Positions 30,910 through 43,742 are shown, numbered from the stretch's first letter. The stretch: 44,012 bases of DNA from Gnetum montanum (GCA_015680685.1 MNCI01034251.1:1-44012), one strand, 5' to 3'. Notes: generated from the sequence alone by a model not told the origin. Numbers and translations: made by a program.

Positions 30910-33900
30910 TTAAGGGACATCCAGAGGAGGAGGAGGAGGATCATTTCCACCCTTATCATGAGGGCTACCAATATCTCCTAGTGCCTGTAACATGATAATA
31001 CAATGATAATTAGTAATCAATGCATGATAAAACAGGCTAATAACTTAAACAAAAACAAAACATGAGAAAACCACATAATAAACAAACTTGCAAGAACTTT
31101 GGCATGATGAATTCTAGGAAAAGATGTTGAAGGCCAACCTACAAATGATGGAGGGTTTGATCTTCTACCATGTGGACCCAACCCACATCCTCAAGATTAA
31201 CATAAATGAGGATGTTTCTTTCATCAACATCTATCCATGTGGGTAGCTCTTATGACACCATGGAAGTAGAAACCTTACCCACAGTAGTGGAAACTTGAGA
31301 AGTAGGGGATTCAACCACTATGAGAGTTCCTTCAAATAGTTTGTAGCACTTTTAGCTTGAATTCCCTTAAAGAACACCGCCAACTTATGTTGTTTAGTAG
31401 TCTCCTCTTTCAACCACTTTAGATAGGATTCATGACCAACATTATACTTTTTTGTGGTCTTTTTGTGCCTAACCCCACTCTAGAACCTAGGGACCATAAT
31501 CCTTGGTTCCAGTAGCAAGTCCATGTGATCTCCTTAGTTCACAAGGACTCTATGTTAGCCACTTTGGCTTCCACAAAAGCCTTATGATCCTATAGATCAT
31601 TGATCACCTAGGCTTACCTCTTGTTCTTCTCTTTTAAGGTTACAACTTGCTCCCATAAGGATTCATTTGACCTTTAGACCTTCCACAAAGTTTTTTCACA
31701 TGAAACTACAAGATTAGTTGCAATTTCATACAACTTCCATGGAACATTTTCCACCTCAAGAGAAAGCTTGGGCAAGGTGTTAATCTTCATGTCACAGCTA
31801 CCATCCTAGGCAACCTCAGGTACTGTAAATAATAAAACCATAAAATATACCCATTAGCACAATGTATAACAAAAATAACCATAAGTGTAACATATAACTA
31901 ATATACCTCTAAAACCAACATAAAATAATTAGAATAAAATATAACAAAGTTCTTACAATTTTTGAAGCAACTTGTTAGAATCAATCAATGATGTCTTTAG
32001 CCATTTCTTGCATGAATTCCACCTTGTTTGAAACCTCTACCCATGGCTTCATGTGAAACGTAGGGATAGAGGCTTCTACTTGGAGCTTAGGAACTTCCAC
32101 AAGCATAACAATCAATGAACGGTTAGAGAAAAACCTAAACATAATATAAAAAATGATAACAAATAATACTAAGGCATATGCATACATGGATCCTTATCTA
32201 GAATGATGATTGTAGATTCCCTAGGTAGCAACTCATTGAATAGGGTATCTAAGCCATCCAACATAACGTTGCCCAATCCCTTATCCTCATGCCATTATAG
32301 AAATGCCTCCTCCATATGCATCTATTCCTCCTACACTGTTGTGGCTTTGGCTATGAGAGCCTATCTCTTATCTACAAGAATGATAAACAAAAACATTAAA
32401 ACAACCTCACAGCCTTATAACCTTAAAACCAAAACATAAATAGACAAGATTAAAAACATACCTACAAATGCCCCATGTTTTCAGCCAAACTTAAGTGTAA
32501 GCCTCCTCTTGGAAGCTTTCTCGATGATTGGTGCTACTTCCTCAACCATGGGCTGCTTCAATTTTGCTTTAGCTACCCCATCAACTTTAGCACACAACTC
32601 CTTGGCCTTCTCAACAGAGGCTTGCTTAACATGATGCCCAACCCTCATGCTATTAAGGGAAGCAAAATGCCTATCACTAAGTCCCTTAGTGGTGATAGAC
32701 AGAAACTCCTTGACATCCTTTGGTGGATTTTGGGCCTACATGATTACATAAATTTACTTTATCTAAGGCCTAAAGAGTTGGGATGGATCTTAGCTCACCC
32801 ATTGTCCATTCCTCCTCACCACCAAGAACTTTGCAAATCTTCTAAAATATACCAAAAATAATGCATGGTGCATGTTGCACATTGTAGTGAGATCCTCCCA
32901 AAGTTTGAGGATTTCATCCTATAGCTCAAAGGCAAAGTGAGTAGCATAGTTGAACCAAACATCTTCCATTAGGACCTTCATCATGGTCCACACCTGGGAA
33001 ATCTTGATCATCTTCTTCAATGATAACAACTTTGGAAAGATAGAAGATCTTAACAAGGGATAGGATTCCCTTACTTTTGGCACCAGGAAATCCTCTAAGG
33101 CTAACCCAGAAGGGCCACGATAAGCACTCAACCATGATTCCACCTCCTCATGATGGCCTACCTCCTTTGCTAGTTTGGTGGCAACAATCATCCCTTCAAT
33201 GAAAACACCAAAGAGATCATAGAAGGTAGCCCCATTAATGGGAAAGGTGATTGAAGCATCATGAACCTTGGTCATGAACTTCTTGGCTCCTTCATCAAAG
33301 GAGTCAATAATGTTCACCATCTTGGTGGCAAGGATGGTTGGGCTAGGTGCCATGAAAAGATTAACCAAACTTGCATAAGCAATGGTTGCTTGAATATTTC
33401 TAGGTGTTTGTTCCCTCAACCAAAATTGTGTTGGTTCCACCTCACCATATTTCATTATGAGAGTCTCCTTAGGGAATCCTGAAATAACCAAGGTGGTGTT
33501 GGAGGAGCTGGAAGACCCTACAAGGGAACAACAAAAATGACTAGTTGGCTTAAGCATAGACACATCGAGTAGAATCAAAATATAACTAGAACAACAAATC
33601 AAAACCACAAAAACACTTAAAACCAAAATATCATAAAATTATATAACCATAAAAATGTTATATAACATGAAAAACCATAATTTTTCCTACCTTTCTTCTT
33701 CTTTCTTGGTGCAGGTTGTGTGGAGGTTCCAATAGTGGTTTTCCTTTTTGAAAGGCATTTAGGTGCCATCCACCAATTGTGACCTATCTCATTGGCTACA
33801 CACCTCTTTAAGGTTGGAGCAAAGACATTGGTTTATTTATCAAAATTATCCTTTAATTGATCAATTACTATAGTTCTTATTATTGGGCTCTTGGTAAATA

Positions 33901-35913
33901 CACCCATTGCATGGGCCACTGCCAAGGTTTGATCATTCTTGATCAAACCTTGATCACTAATCCTATACCTACAAGGTTTTTTGCATTAAAAAAATTAGAA
34001 ACTCATAATGTTAAGGAAAATTGGGTAGAAAAAATAAGCCAAAGTAAGCCAAAAATCACAATCATACTTACCCCTCCAAATGATACACAATGCTAGGAGG
34101 ATTTTGGAATAGTGTGTAGGCCTAGTGTGCCACCATTAGAGTGTTCTCATCATTATACTAAGAGAACTTTGGCATGCTATAGATTTGGGAAAACTAGAAG
34201 GTCCTCCTAGTTCCATTATTGTCCATGACATCTCCCTTTGCATGAGTTTTCAAATCATCCATTATGAACTTAATGATCATATTGGAAGACTGAGGCAACA
34301 GGGTCTCCACAATGGCATTGGTTGTATAATTGAATAAGTGTGACCACATCATCATACTAAAGTTTTGTAAGAAGTAGGCAAGGAACTCCCTTGGATCTAT
34401 CCAAAACCATAAAGAAACCTACTCCAAAAATAGGTCAATAATTGGAGTGTTGGATTTAGTTTGATGGATGCAATAGAGTATTCTTACTAGCTCAACCACC
34501 ACTAGGATGGGCTTAAGGAAGGCCCTACATGCAAAAAACACATACTGTTAAAACCACATTTTAAAATTTTAAAATAAAACAATCAAAACTAGAAACAATT
34601 GCAACCATAATCAGGGTCAACAACAACCATACAACACTTTGAATTTCATAGGAATTTTACTAAACACCCTAGTTAATAGTGAAACAAGCCATTGTAAAAA
34701 CTATAAGGGGGTTTGTCCAAGATTCTTTAAAAATTCAAAAATAAAAGTTTAAAAATATTGAGAAAACATTAAAAATGATAAATAGAATAAAAAAACATTA
34801 ACATGAAAATCTTAAACTTAAAACAAGTTCAAAACATTATGCAAAACCATAACCTAGTTTAACCAAAACACATAATGTTACACCAAAACTAAGAAAATGG
34901 CCGTAGGATATCATTGGAAAAAATATCAAAAAAAACTTTAATATCAATAAAACTAACTCTATAACACTTCTAACATCCCCAAGTATCCCTAATAACATGG
35001 AGCATTGGTGGAAAAAATCATCTAGTGTGTCACCACTACCCATCTTCAAGGGATAAAATTGCTAAAGCCTAAAAACCTTAATTGGAGCAACCTCACAAGA
35101 AAAATCATAAAATATCATTCATAACTCTAAATCCAATAATTTAAGACTTTCTAAAACATTAAATCAATAAGTAAAAACCCATAACTTAAAAATACAAAAA
35201 CTCAATGCCATTTGTTTAGAAACAATTCGTGAACTGACATAAAACTGAAATGGCATGAAAACACACTTACACTAGCTGACCAATAAATTTAACAAAATTT
35301 GAACATAAGCCAAAATTGCATTAAAATATAGTAATTTGAAACACTAAAATTTAAACTAAAGGTTCATAACTTTAAAAAACTAGAGTTCATAGTTGGGGTT
35401 TTGAAAAAAATTACACAAATTACCATAAAAATAGTCAAAACAGAAAAACCACTATGAGCTAGATGATAGAAAAATTCATAGATAATTATCCATGAGCCTG
35501 AATCTAGTGGTTCAATGGCCATTACAACCATTAAACATCAAATTATAACCATATGAAATAAAAAATTAAGAATTCCTAACCTTTTTCATAGTAAAAAATT
35601 TAAAACCCATACAAAACAAAACCAAAATGCCAAAGAAACACTAAAAACACATAAATCCTACCAAATAACAATGTGGGATTTTATTAAAATTTAATTTTAG
35701 TTAGCACTTTAGCCTATATCTAGAAAAACAACTACAACATAGGTGAGAACACAATAAAAACACTATTAAAAAACGACCAAGAGGGGTACACCTAGGAGTG
35801 ATTGTTAGAGATCCTTACCCAATGATGAGTTGTGGTAGGTCAAATATTTCTCTTACTTCTACATCAGTGTCTTCAAGGATAGGGTTCTTGCTCATATTAT
35901 CCTTATTCTTCAT
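30910..35913 (-). pseudogene. Antisense spliced gene inside element F, function unknown
   Basis: Minus-strand gene of about nine exons, roughly 1,000 codons. Exons: 1, 35913-35819 (ATG, MKNKDNMSKNPILEDTD); 2, from 35068 (3' end unresolved); 3, 34524-34072; 4, 33968-33691; 5, 33517-32462; 6, 32371-32186; 7, 32093-31957; 8, 31822-31088; 9, 30984-30910 (Pro-rich end, then TAA). Donors are GTAAGG, GTAAGT, GTAGGA, GTATGT and GTATGC; acceptors include GCATGTAG, CCTTGTAG and TTCTTGTAG. Codon phase is kept across 1-2, 3-4, 4-5, 5-6, 6-7 and 8-9; it fails at 7-8, and 2-3 is unresolved. Exon 5 has about 200 open codons. Exon 4 ends in a basic RKKKKG; exon 8 looks coiled-coil. TAG stops, mostly at former Gln or Trp codons, break several exons. 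No family recognised; it could be a captured host gene or an element-specific antisense ORF. Confidence 0.75.
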
Positions 35914-36329
35914 TGTGTTAGGTGGTAGTGTGGAAAATCTACTGAAAACCTTTGAAAATCAATAATTATCTTGGTAGAAAAGCTATTCTTGGTGGAACTT
36001 AGATGAGCAATGTTGTAGATGGAATGGATTCAAGTAATGATCTCTACCAGAGCTCTTAATCGGTGCACTTCCAAGAGGAGAATGGATTGTGTATATGGTT
36101 TTTGGCCAAAGTAGCAATAAAACCAATCTCAACCTAGGCCCCTCCCTTCAAACCCTCATTGCCAAATCCATGCACTGAAGCTCATGGTGCATTGGTAGTC
36201 TCAAGGGGGCAAAGTCCAAGCAACACTAGGATGGTGGAAGTTGCAAATGAAGTTTAAGAATTTGAATTTGAATGGGCCCCACTAAGCACCTCCCAAGTGG
36301 GTTTTAAGCTTGGAAACCTCCTCTACATT

Positions 36330-38560
36330 GGGAGTTTAATCCCTTTAAATTCATAAAAACCTTTTTCAATGTCATACCCCCCTCACCCACATTAGGCAAT
36401 GTGGGTTTAGCATGGGTCCTAGCCTCCCATGTCTCACAACCATGAAACATTAACCCCCTTATCATATTTAGTAGTTAATGTTGACATTAGTGAATCCCAA
36501 GCCCTAGTAGGGGCTAAAACACTCCATGCAACTTACCACTTTGGGTAACTACACTAAGCAAGGCCTCATCCATGCTAACCAATGTTGTTCAAGAGGGTAT
36601 AACACTTACAAGCATAAACCAAACATTGATTCGACCTAAAAATTTACCAACAAAGCCTAAAACCCCATTAGACAACCCTAATAGCTTCAAAACCTTGTCA
36701 AATATAGTTGAAAGTGCCAAAAACCTTATAATTTAGTGGATTAATGCTAAGGGGTATCTCATCCATGTTGGCTAGCATGGTCCTAGTGTTGATATGTGGG
36801 GTATAACCTTAAAATTTCAAAATTGACCACCTAGTTACCACATTTTGACTTTAACACCCCTTCGTAACCTCTAATAGCCAAGAATGAACAAAATACAAGT
36901 TGAAATTTAGGACTAACACCTTCTTCATGCTAGGAAACCCTCCACCTACATTGGCTAGCATGGGTCCAATGCAGGTGCCTTGGGGATGACCCACAAAAAC
37001 CTATTAATACCTCAAAATAACCTTAAAACTCACTCTTATGACCTTAACACCTCTCCTTGGCCTCCAATAGCCAGGAATTGACAAAATATGAGTTGAAATC
37101 CATGTCTAGCACCATCCCCATGCTAGGGAACCCCCACCCATGTTGGCCAATGTGGGTCTAGCATGGGTGCGCTTGGGGTGACCCATAAAAACCAATTCAT
37201 AACTTAAAATAGCCTTGAAACCTGCCCCTATGATTATAAAATCATGTTGGATCCTTTGAAAATCATTAGATGCCATGGAATAGACCTAACAATGGTAAAA
37301 AGCTATCATCCCCCTCTATCCAAATTGGAACCATGCTGGCTAGCATGACTCATGGGGGATGTTTGCAAAAAATAGCAAATGACCTTCAAAATGATCAATT
37401 TTGATGCTAAATCTCAAATATCGACATCTTCAACACTAAGAATTTAAATTCTTAGTCAATTTGCTATCAAAACTCACTAGAAACCAATAACCCAAAGTAT
37501 TCATGCTAAGGGAGGCTAGATCCATGCTAGGCAATGCGACTCCAACATGGATAGGATTTCTTACAACTTTTATAGTGATACTTCGACATACCTAGAAGAA
37601 AGAAACCTAGCCTAGTAGAGCCTAGAATCCCAAAACCTTAAACTAATAACCATTCAATGTTATTTTGACATTAAAACTCATCAAACCCCCTTATCCATGC
37701 TGAAGCAACATTGCCTAGCATGGCTAAGGGGGGTATAACTATCCCACACCTCAAATAGCCATCAAACATAGGCAATTTTAAGCCAAAACCTCAAACATTA
37801 TTGCTAGTAATCCTAGAATCTTACAAACCTCATCAAATTTCCTTTGTAACCATCCCAAAAAAAAAAGCAAATACATCCATGCTAAGGAGTACTAGACCCA
37901 TGCTAAATACCATGGCCCCAACATGGGTGAAGTTCCAAACCAGATTCTATATGAAAAACATCTTTCAAATGGTCTCAAAACTTGACTAGTTAACACATAA
38001 CTAAAAAACCTTGAATTCAACTATAATTTAACCTTTTTTGATCCTATAAACATCCAAACTAGGCTAACCATGTTGAGCCCCAATCCATGCTAGCCAGCGT
38101 AGCTCTACTGGTTATGACTTTAAAGCTTATATTTATTACAAGTTTTAACCTTCAAAATGATTAATTTGACCATCATGACCCTTCACTACTCTAGGAAGAT
38201 CATAGAACATCAATTTCAATCCTCTGGATGCATAAAATCAATTTTCCTTAGTAGCCATGCTGGGGCCACATTAACTAGCATTCCTCCAATGTGGATGGTA
38301 GTTCTAGGCTTTAATGGTAACTTCTACAAGTCCAAATCAATGCTAAAATTAATTAATTTTCTTCCCCTGACCAATGTCTTGATCATACAAATCATCAAGA
38401 GTTGAGAATTTCTCAAAATGAACTTGGAAAAGCACATTACCATCCTATCCATGCTAGGGGTTATCCCATCCATGCTGGCTAGTGTGGGTCTAGCATGAGT
38501 CCAATCTAGGTGCTTAGAAAAACATTATTTTTTTTCCTTAAACAACCTTGAAATAACATC
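36330..38560 (+). repeat. Diverged ~190-bp tandem repeat, about 12 units
   Basis: The landmark CCATGCTGGCTAGCATGGG and its variants recur near 36385, 36571, 36763, 36944, 37138, 37331, 37522, 37709, 37898, 38085, 38267 and 38469, with steps of about 181-202 bp. Each landmark is a near palindrome (CATGCTAGCATG) and is often followed by GGGTATAAC or GGGGATGACC. Units are strongly diverged, so the array is old. Short frames in this stretch come from the repeat. Confidence 0.8.
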
Positions 38561-38603
38561 CATAGATGTGAAAGCTCATGTATCAACTTTTTTGCCCCTT
38601 ACC

Positions 38604-38950
38604 ATGGCTCACTAAGGCCTAAAACTAGCAAAATATAATCCTTTTTTATCAATTTGATCATGCTTTACCACATGTATACCACTTTGACTGATCTAGCCTC
38701 ATGTCATGGTGTTTCAACTGATTTGAATGTTTTCATGCATTGTTGATTGCATTTAGCCTCTAGATAAATTTAGTTTCACCATAGATACCATATTTTCTCT
38801 ATCATGGTCTTTGTTGACCTTTGTTAGCCTTTGATTGACGTTAGTTGATGGGGTTTGACCATCCTTGGCCATCACTTGACACCATGTAACTATGGCCTAC
38901 TAAGGCCTTAAATTGGTAACATGGCCCACTAAGGCTTAAAACTAGCAAAA
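38604..38950 (+). repeat. ATGGCCCACTAAGGCCTAAAACTAGCAAA units
   Basis: One unit at 38604-38633 and a 30-bp pair at 38891-38920 and 38921-38950. They share CTAAAACTAGCAAA with the 35-bp array at 30421, in the same orientation. Between and after them the DNA is rich in TTGACC and TTAACCTT strings up to about 39130. Confidence 0.75.
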
Positions 38951-39225
38951 ATGTAACCTTATTTGACCATGTTTGACCTTACGTTTCATACTTTCATTAT
39001 GATTCAACTTTTTCTTACCTTATTTAAACTTTATTTAACCTTATGTAGCCTTCGCTACATCTTATTTATTTTCACCTACCTTTGAGTGCTTTGGCTAACC
39101 TTGTTTGACCTTGAAATATCATGTTTTTTCATAATTACTTAGATATTTTGTATCATTTTGGCATTACTTACTCATTTTTACCTAGGTGCAACTTAATGTG
39201 CTTATGGTTGATGTGCAGAAGTGGA
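38951..39225. other. End of the non-pol block
   Basis: AT-rich with TTGACCTT-type strings. It ends with TGTGCTTATGGTTGATGTGCAG at 39199-39220, a plausible splice acceptor directly before the first pol-like residues (EVEYEYLRANHFAFEPK). Confidence 0.4.
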
Positions 39226-40500
39226 GTATGAATACCTAAGAGCAAATCACTTTGCCTTTGAGCCTAAATAGATTCCATAGTGATGTTGAATGATGTATTG
39301 ATCCTAATTTCCTAGATCTTAAGCCTAAGAGTCTTGTCGACTACATAGCTTCTATAGAGAAAACCCTAAAATGACTTGAAAACCTAGTCAAAACCCTTGA
39401 CCTTGAAGCTAGTAACATTACTAAAGACTCTCTAGCTAAGGTTCCTATCATGACACATAGTGATGAGGAGAAAACCGTGAAACTAAGTTTCTCATTGGAA
39501 CCTCAATAGGCTCAATACATCACCATGGTCCTACAAGACAACATTAAGACCTTTGCTTGATCATATGAGGACATGCCAAGTCTAGACCAATGTTGAGTCC
39601 AATATAACATCATACTTGATCCTAGACTTAGACTAGTTAAGCAAAAAAGTTCATAAGATTAGACCTAATTTGGCCCTGGTAGTTCATGATGAAATCACAA
39701 AACTATACCAAACTACTTTCATTAGGGCTATTGATTACACAAAATAGATATCCAACATAGTGATATTCCTTAAGAAAAATAGGAGTATACACATTTGCAT
39801 ATATTTTCAAGACCTAAATAAGGCAACTATCAAAGATCATTTTCCTCTGCCTAATATTTGATCAACTTATCAATACTATGGCTAGGCATGCCTTATTATC
39901 CTTTATAGATGGGTCTTTGGGATACAACCAAATTGGGATTAACCCAGAGCATCGACTTAACATAGCCTTCATGACCCCTTGGGGTACCTTTTGTTACACT
40001 ATGATGCCCTTTGGCCTAAATAACGTAAGAGCAACCTACAAAAGAGCTATGAAGTATATCTTTAGTGATTATATGCTAGGTTTACTCAATGATTACATAG
40101 ATGATATAGTTGTTAAGTCCAAAGTGGCCAACAACCATGCTCATGACCTTGACCTTGTACTTAAACGATGCCTCAAGTACAAGTTTATGCTTTATCCCAA
40201 GAGGTATATCTTTGGTGTCAAAACTAGTAACATGATTGGCTTTGTAATGTTTGAAGAAAGGATACATGTTGGTCCTAATAAGGTTAAAGCCATTTCTAAC
40301 TTGGTAGCACCTACTAACCTTTAGAAGCTTCTAGGACTACAAGATGGATGACAATTTATTAGTAGGCTTATCTATAGGCTCATGGATAAGTTACAATCCA
40401 TGCAACACTTGATTAAGAAAGAGGTCCACTATGAGTGAATAGCTCAATGCTAAGAAGCCTTTGAAAACCTTAAGAAAGAGTTGGCATAACCACTGACAGT
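39226..40500 (+). pseudogene. pol: Reverse transcriptase of element F
   Basis: Begins EVEYEYLRANHFAF, then FA-stop-SYEDMPSLD (about 39553; Tat-type FAWSYEDMPGLD), LVVHDEITKLYQTTFIRAIDY, IVIFLKKN, FQDLNKATIKDHFPLPNI. The longest open part, 39878-40324, reads ARHALLSFIDGSLGYNQI, TPWGTFCYTMMPFGLNNVRATYKRAM, NDYIDDIVVKSK with catalytic YIDD at 40094-40105, then DLVLKRCLKYKFMLYPKRYIFGV, and VGPNKVKAI. The catalytic box is intact, but stops and frame changes upstream and at 40322 kill the gene. Confidence 0.9.
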
Positions 40501-41370
40501 CTATCTACCACAAAAGAATAAATATTTTTAAATATACCTTACTATCTCTAACACATCCATCACCTCTACACTCTATTAGAAATGAGATGATGGAGCAAAG
40601 TTGCCAATATACTACCTCAACCATGCATTAATTTCCTATGAGACTCAATACACTAAAGTAATGAAGTATTTTCTAGCACTAGTACTTTCTTTGAAGATGT
40701 GAAGATACTACCTCTTTAGGAGAAAAGTCAATGTCATTTCCAAAGACAACCTACTTAGAGCCATAATGACCAATATCTATGAAAGTAGTCAAATAGCCCT
40801 TTGAAAAGCCATAACAATGGAGTTTGACCTTCATTACATTTTGTAAGCATCAAAAAAAGGTCAAGATATAGCTGCACAGCTCATTATTTCATCAGTTGTT
40901 GACCACACAACCATAGACCCTGAATTCCCTAACGAATACATTAACACCATTAGCCAAGTGCCTAAGGGCTATGAGGTGGTCATGTACTTTGATGAAGCTT
41001 AAACTATTCATGGGACTAGTGCTACTACCATTATAACATTTCCACCTAGTGAAATCTATCCTTTCACCTACCATTTCAAGTTTCCATGTACCAACAACCT
41101 AGTGAAGTATGAGGGTTTGATCAAGGGGATGATGGTAGCTCATGAGCTAGGAATAAAATGCTTAATGATCAAAGCTAACTCACAACTTGTGGTTAACCAA
41201 ATAACCAAGGTTTATTCATGTAAAGCCAAACATTTATAACCTTACTATGACCTAGGAAAGAAACTATTACAACAATTTATAAACATTGGTATCCAACATG
41301 TATTCCAAACTAAGAACACCATAGTTGATGCCATTGCAACTCTAGCCCTTAGTGTGACACTAGATATGTT
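40501..41370 (+). pseudogene. pol: Two RNase H domains of element F
   Basis: First domain, about 40500-40850: PLTVYLPQKNK, AKLPIYYLNHALISYETQYTKVMKYFLALVLSL, ISKDNLLRAIM, and GQDIAAQL. The usual catalytic start is weak. The second domain, 40890-41350, reads YEVVMYFDEA (Asp at 40991), YPFTYHFKFPCTNNLVKYEGLIKGMMVAHELGIKC, IKANSQLVVNQI, and KNTIVDAIATLA, with the DxA/NNxxEYE/DSxLVxNQ/ADALA pattern of the extra, archaeal-type RNase H found in the Tat lineage. One key Glu context is KYEGL instead of EYEAL. Stops remain at several points. Confidence 0.88.
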
Positions 41371-41539
41371 TAGTAAGTTACCTTCCTTAACTATGAGCTG
41401 TGTTATTCCCATCATGCATAATACTTAGGATAATTTTGTAGCCATAGTTCATATTACTCCTATAAAGTAGTGATATGATGATATCAAGTTTTACCTTATG
41501 CATGGTGAACTTTCACAAGAATTGACTACTTCTCAAAAG

Positions 41540-42654
41540 GATGCTATACATAAATGACCAAAACAGTATGTCATAGTAGGCTATAATACATTATGTTAAA
41601 GGTCTTATGATGGCATATTTTTAGTGTGCTTGGGTAGAATCAAAGCTTACACAATTGTAGAGTAGGTTCACAAGGGTGTATGTGGGGGACATATTGAACC
41701 TAGAGTTATGGCTACTAAGATCAGACGGTAGGCTATTATTTACCCTATATGGAAAAAAACTACTTGCATACAGTTGAAACTTGTGACACATGCCAATAGC
41801 AAAGCAACCTTATGCATGTTCCACCAAATAAGTTACACATCACTCAAATTACCTAGTCATTTCAATGGTGAGGATTGGATATCATTAGACCTATAATGCC
41901 TAAATCTTCTATAGGGCATAGCTTTATCATCACTATAACCAAATACTTCATGAAGTGGGTTAAGCTATTTCTCTAAGGAATAATTCTCAACAACTTGTAA
42001 ATTCATATTGGATAACATAGTAGCCCATTTCAGTATACCTATGATAATAGTCAGAGACAATGGACAAAAGTCTAGTAGCCAAGAAATGAAAATCTTTTAT
42101 CACAACCTAGACATTAAGCTAATGGAGAAGATGAAGTAAGCAATAAGGCCATCATAAACTTGCTCAAGAAGATGTTGAATAATAGCAACTGCAAGTGGCA
42201 TAAGCAACTTGTCCATGCACTTTGAGCCTACCAAACCACATTTTGTACTGCAACTGGTGCTTGGTTTATGGTTCTGAAGCTGTTTTACCTTCTGAATTAT
42301 AGGTACCATCACTCCAAGTAGCCTTATCAAACTTTGTTAATGATGAACAAAATAAGGAGATATGCATCATGGACTTAGACTTGATGAAGGAGCAACATGT
42401 GCGAATGCTTGCTCATGTTGAGCAATACCAAAAGAGGTAGAAATGATAATAACCTGAATAAGCACAAGATCAAGGAGGGAGAACTAGACCTCAAAGTTAT
42501 CTACAAGTATGTAGACAAATTCTCAGCCAACTAGGAAGGGTCTTTCTTGGTCACCAAGACCTACAACAATGGAGCCTTCTAGATAGCAAACATGGATGGA
42601 AATGAGTTGGCTAATCTAGTCTGTCATTCCTACCTAAAGCCTTACTACATGTAG
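41540..42654 (+). pseudogene. pol: Integrase of element F
   Basis: A zinc-finger remnant, VHKGVCGGHIEPRVMATKIRR (about 41670) with ETCDTCQ (41775), gives the H2C2 pattern. The core reads GLDIIRPIMPKSS and GHSFIITITKYFMKWVK (about 41875-41960); MIIVRDNGQ (about 42045); NKAIINLLKKMLNNSNCKWHKQL, AYQTTFCTATGA (42130-42260). The C-terminal part, GELDLKVIYKYVDKFSAN, EGSFLVTKTYNNGAF, and CHSYLKPYYM, stops at TAG 42652-42654 exactly where the family's pol ends. The Asp of the first core box survives; several TAG or TAA stops and frame changes interrupt it. Confidence 0.88.
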
Positions 42655-43742
42655 CCCATGAGAACTGATAGTTGACATCAAAGACCTTGACAAACAATAA
42701 TTAGTGAGCTTGCATGACCACCTTTTGCATAACAAATGGACTGAAAACCTTTGATGCATATCCCTTTGGGTGTACCAATTATGACTTTTGGTAGGCTAGT
42801 TTGCTAATCATTCTATATGGCCTTATGCATTGTAACGTAACAACATGTTTTCTTGTCTTGTTTCTTATTCTCTTGCAATTGTACTTGCAGGATGAAGCCT
42901 AAAGGCATCATGGAGGTGCAACTCATTACTGCAACAAGTCATCATGTGACCTTGATGTGCAAGATTCAGTGAGTTTGTCCTACCATACCAAGAGTGCTTA
43001 TCCCAACTTTCTTCCTATTACCTCTCCCTGAACCCAACCCCATAGACTAATAATAACCTTCCTCACCCTTAAATAGCAATGTTGACCTATGTTTGATACT
43101 CATGCATTATGGCCATATGACATCTGTTCATCATACTTCACCTGCAAGTCTATTGAATGTAACACATCTCAATCAACAAGAAAACCATCAAGTCCATTGA
43201 GTGTAACACATCTCATTCGATGGGAAAACCAAATAGAACTAACCTTGGCAAAGAAACCAAATGAAGATTTCACCCCATAAAAAATGGGGAAGCAAATTTT
43301 CAAAAAGCTAAAAGCCTAATGAAGACCGAAGGATAAATCAATGACTCCAAATATGCAAAGGGAGGAGCCTAATGGATAAAGAAACCTTGAAGTGAGGTGT
43401 TGGTCCCTCCAATGCCTTACTAAGCAACCAAAATTTCAAAAAACATGAAGCAGGAAGATCTATTAATTGGCCAACATGTTAATGCCATGTCATAGCCATG
43501 ATATCAACATGTGGAATTCATTGTTGACCCTCATGACCATTTCTTTGTGTCCAAATGCTACCTTTACCCTTTGTTATTTCATTATGACCTTGTCCCATCA
43601 TCACAAGCACTCTTTGACATAGTTTGATACAATTGAATCAAGTGTGGAGAGGAAATATTCGTGATAGACCTGTGGTGATGTTTTGTATTCTTTGTTAGTA
43701 CCTCTTAGGTCAATCCTCAAAACATCAACAAAGAGGAGCCAA
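42655..43742 (+). other. 3' untranslated region of element F and polypurine tract
   Basis: No domain. A 44-bp step direct repeat lies at 43145-43233 (AAGTC(T/C)ATTGA(A/G)TGTAACACA). AAAGAGGAGCCAA at 43730-43742 is purine-rich and abuts the LTR start, so it is the likely polypurine tract. Small frames on either strand have no recognisable content. Confidence 0.6.

Noticed and set aside
32919-33626. 235-codon minus-strand frame as an intronless gene
   Set aside because: Its first ~36 codons run through the intron before exon 5; the acceptor at 33518 and phase match with exon 4 favour a spliced exon.
36330-38560. CRISPR or gene-family array
   Set aside because: The whole ~190 bp unit repeats, including the part that would be spacer, and no coding frame persists.
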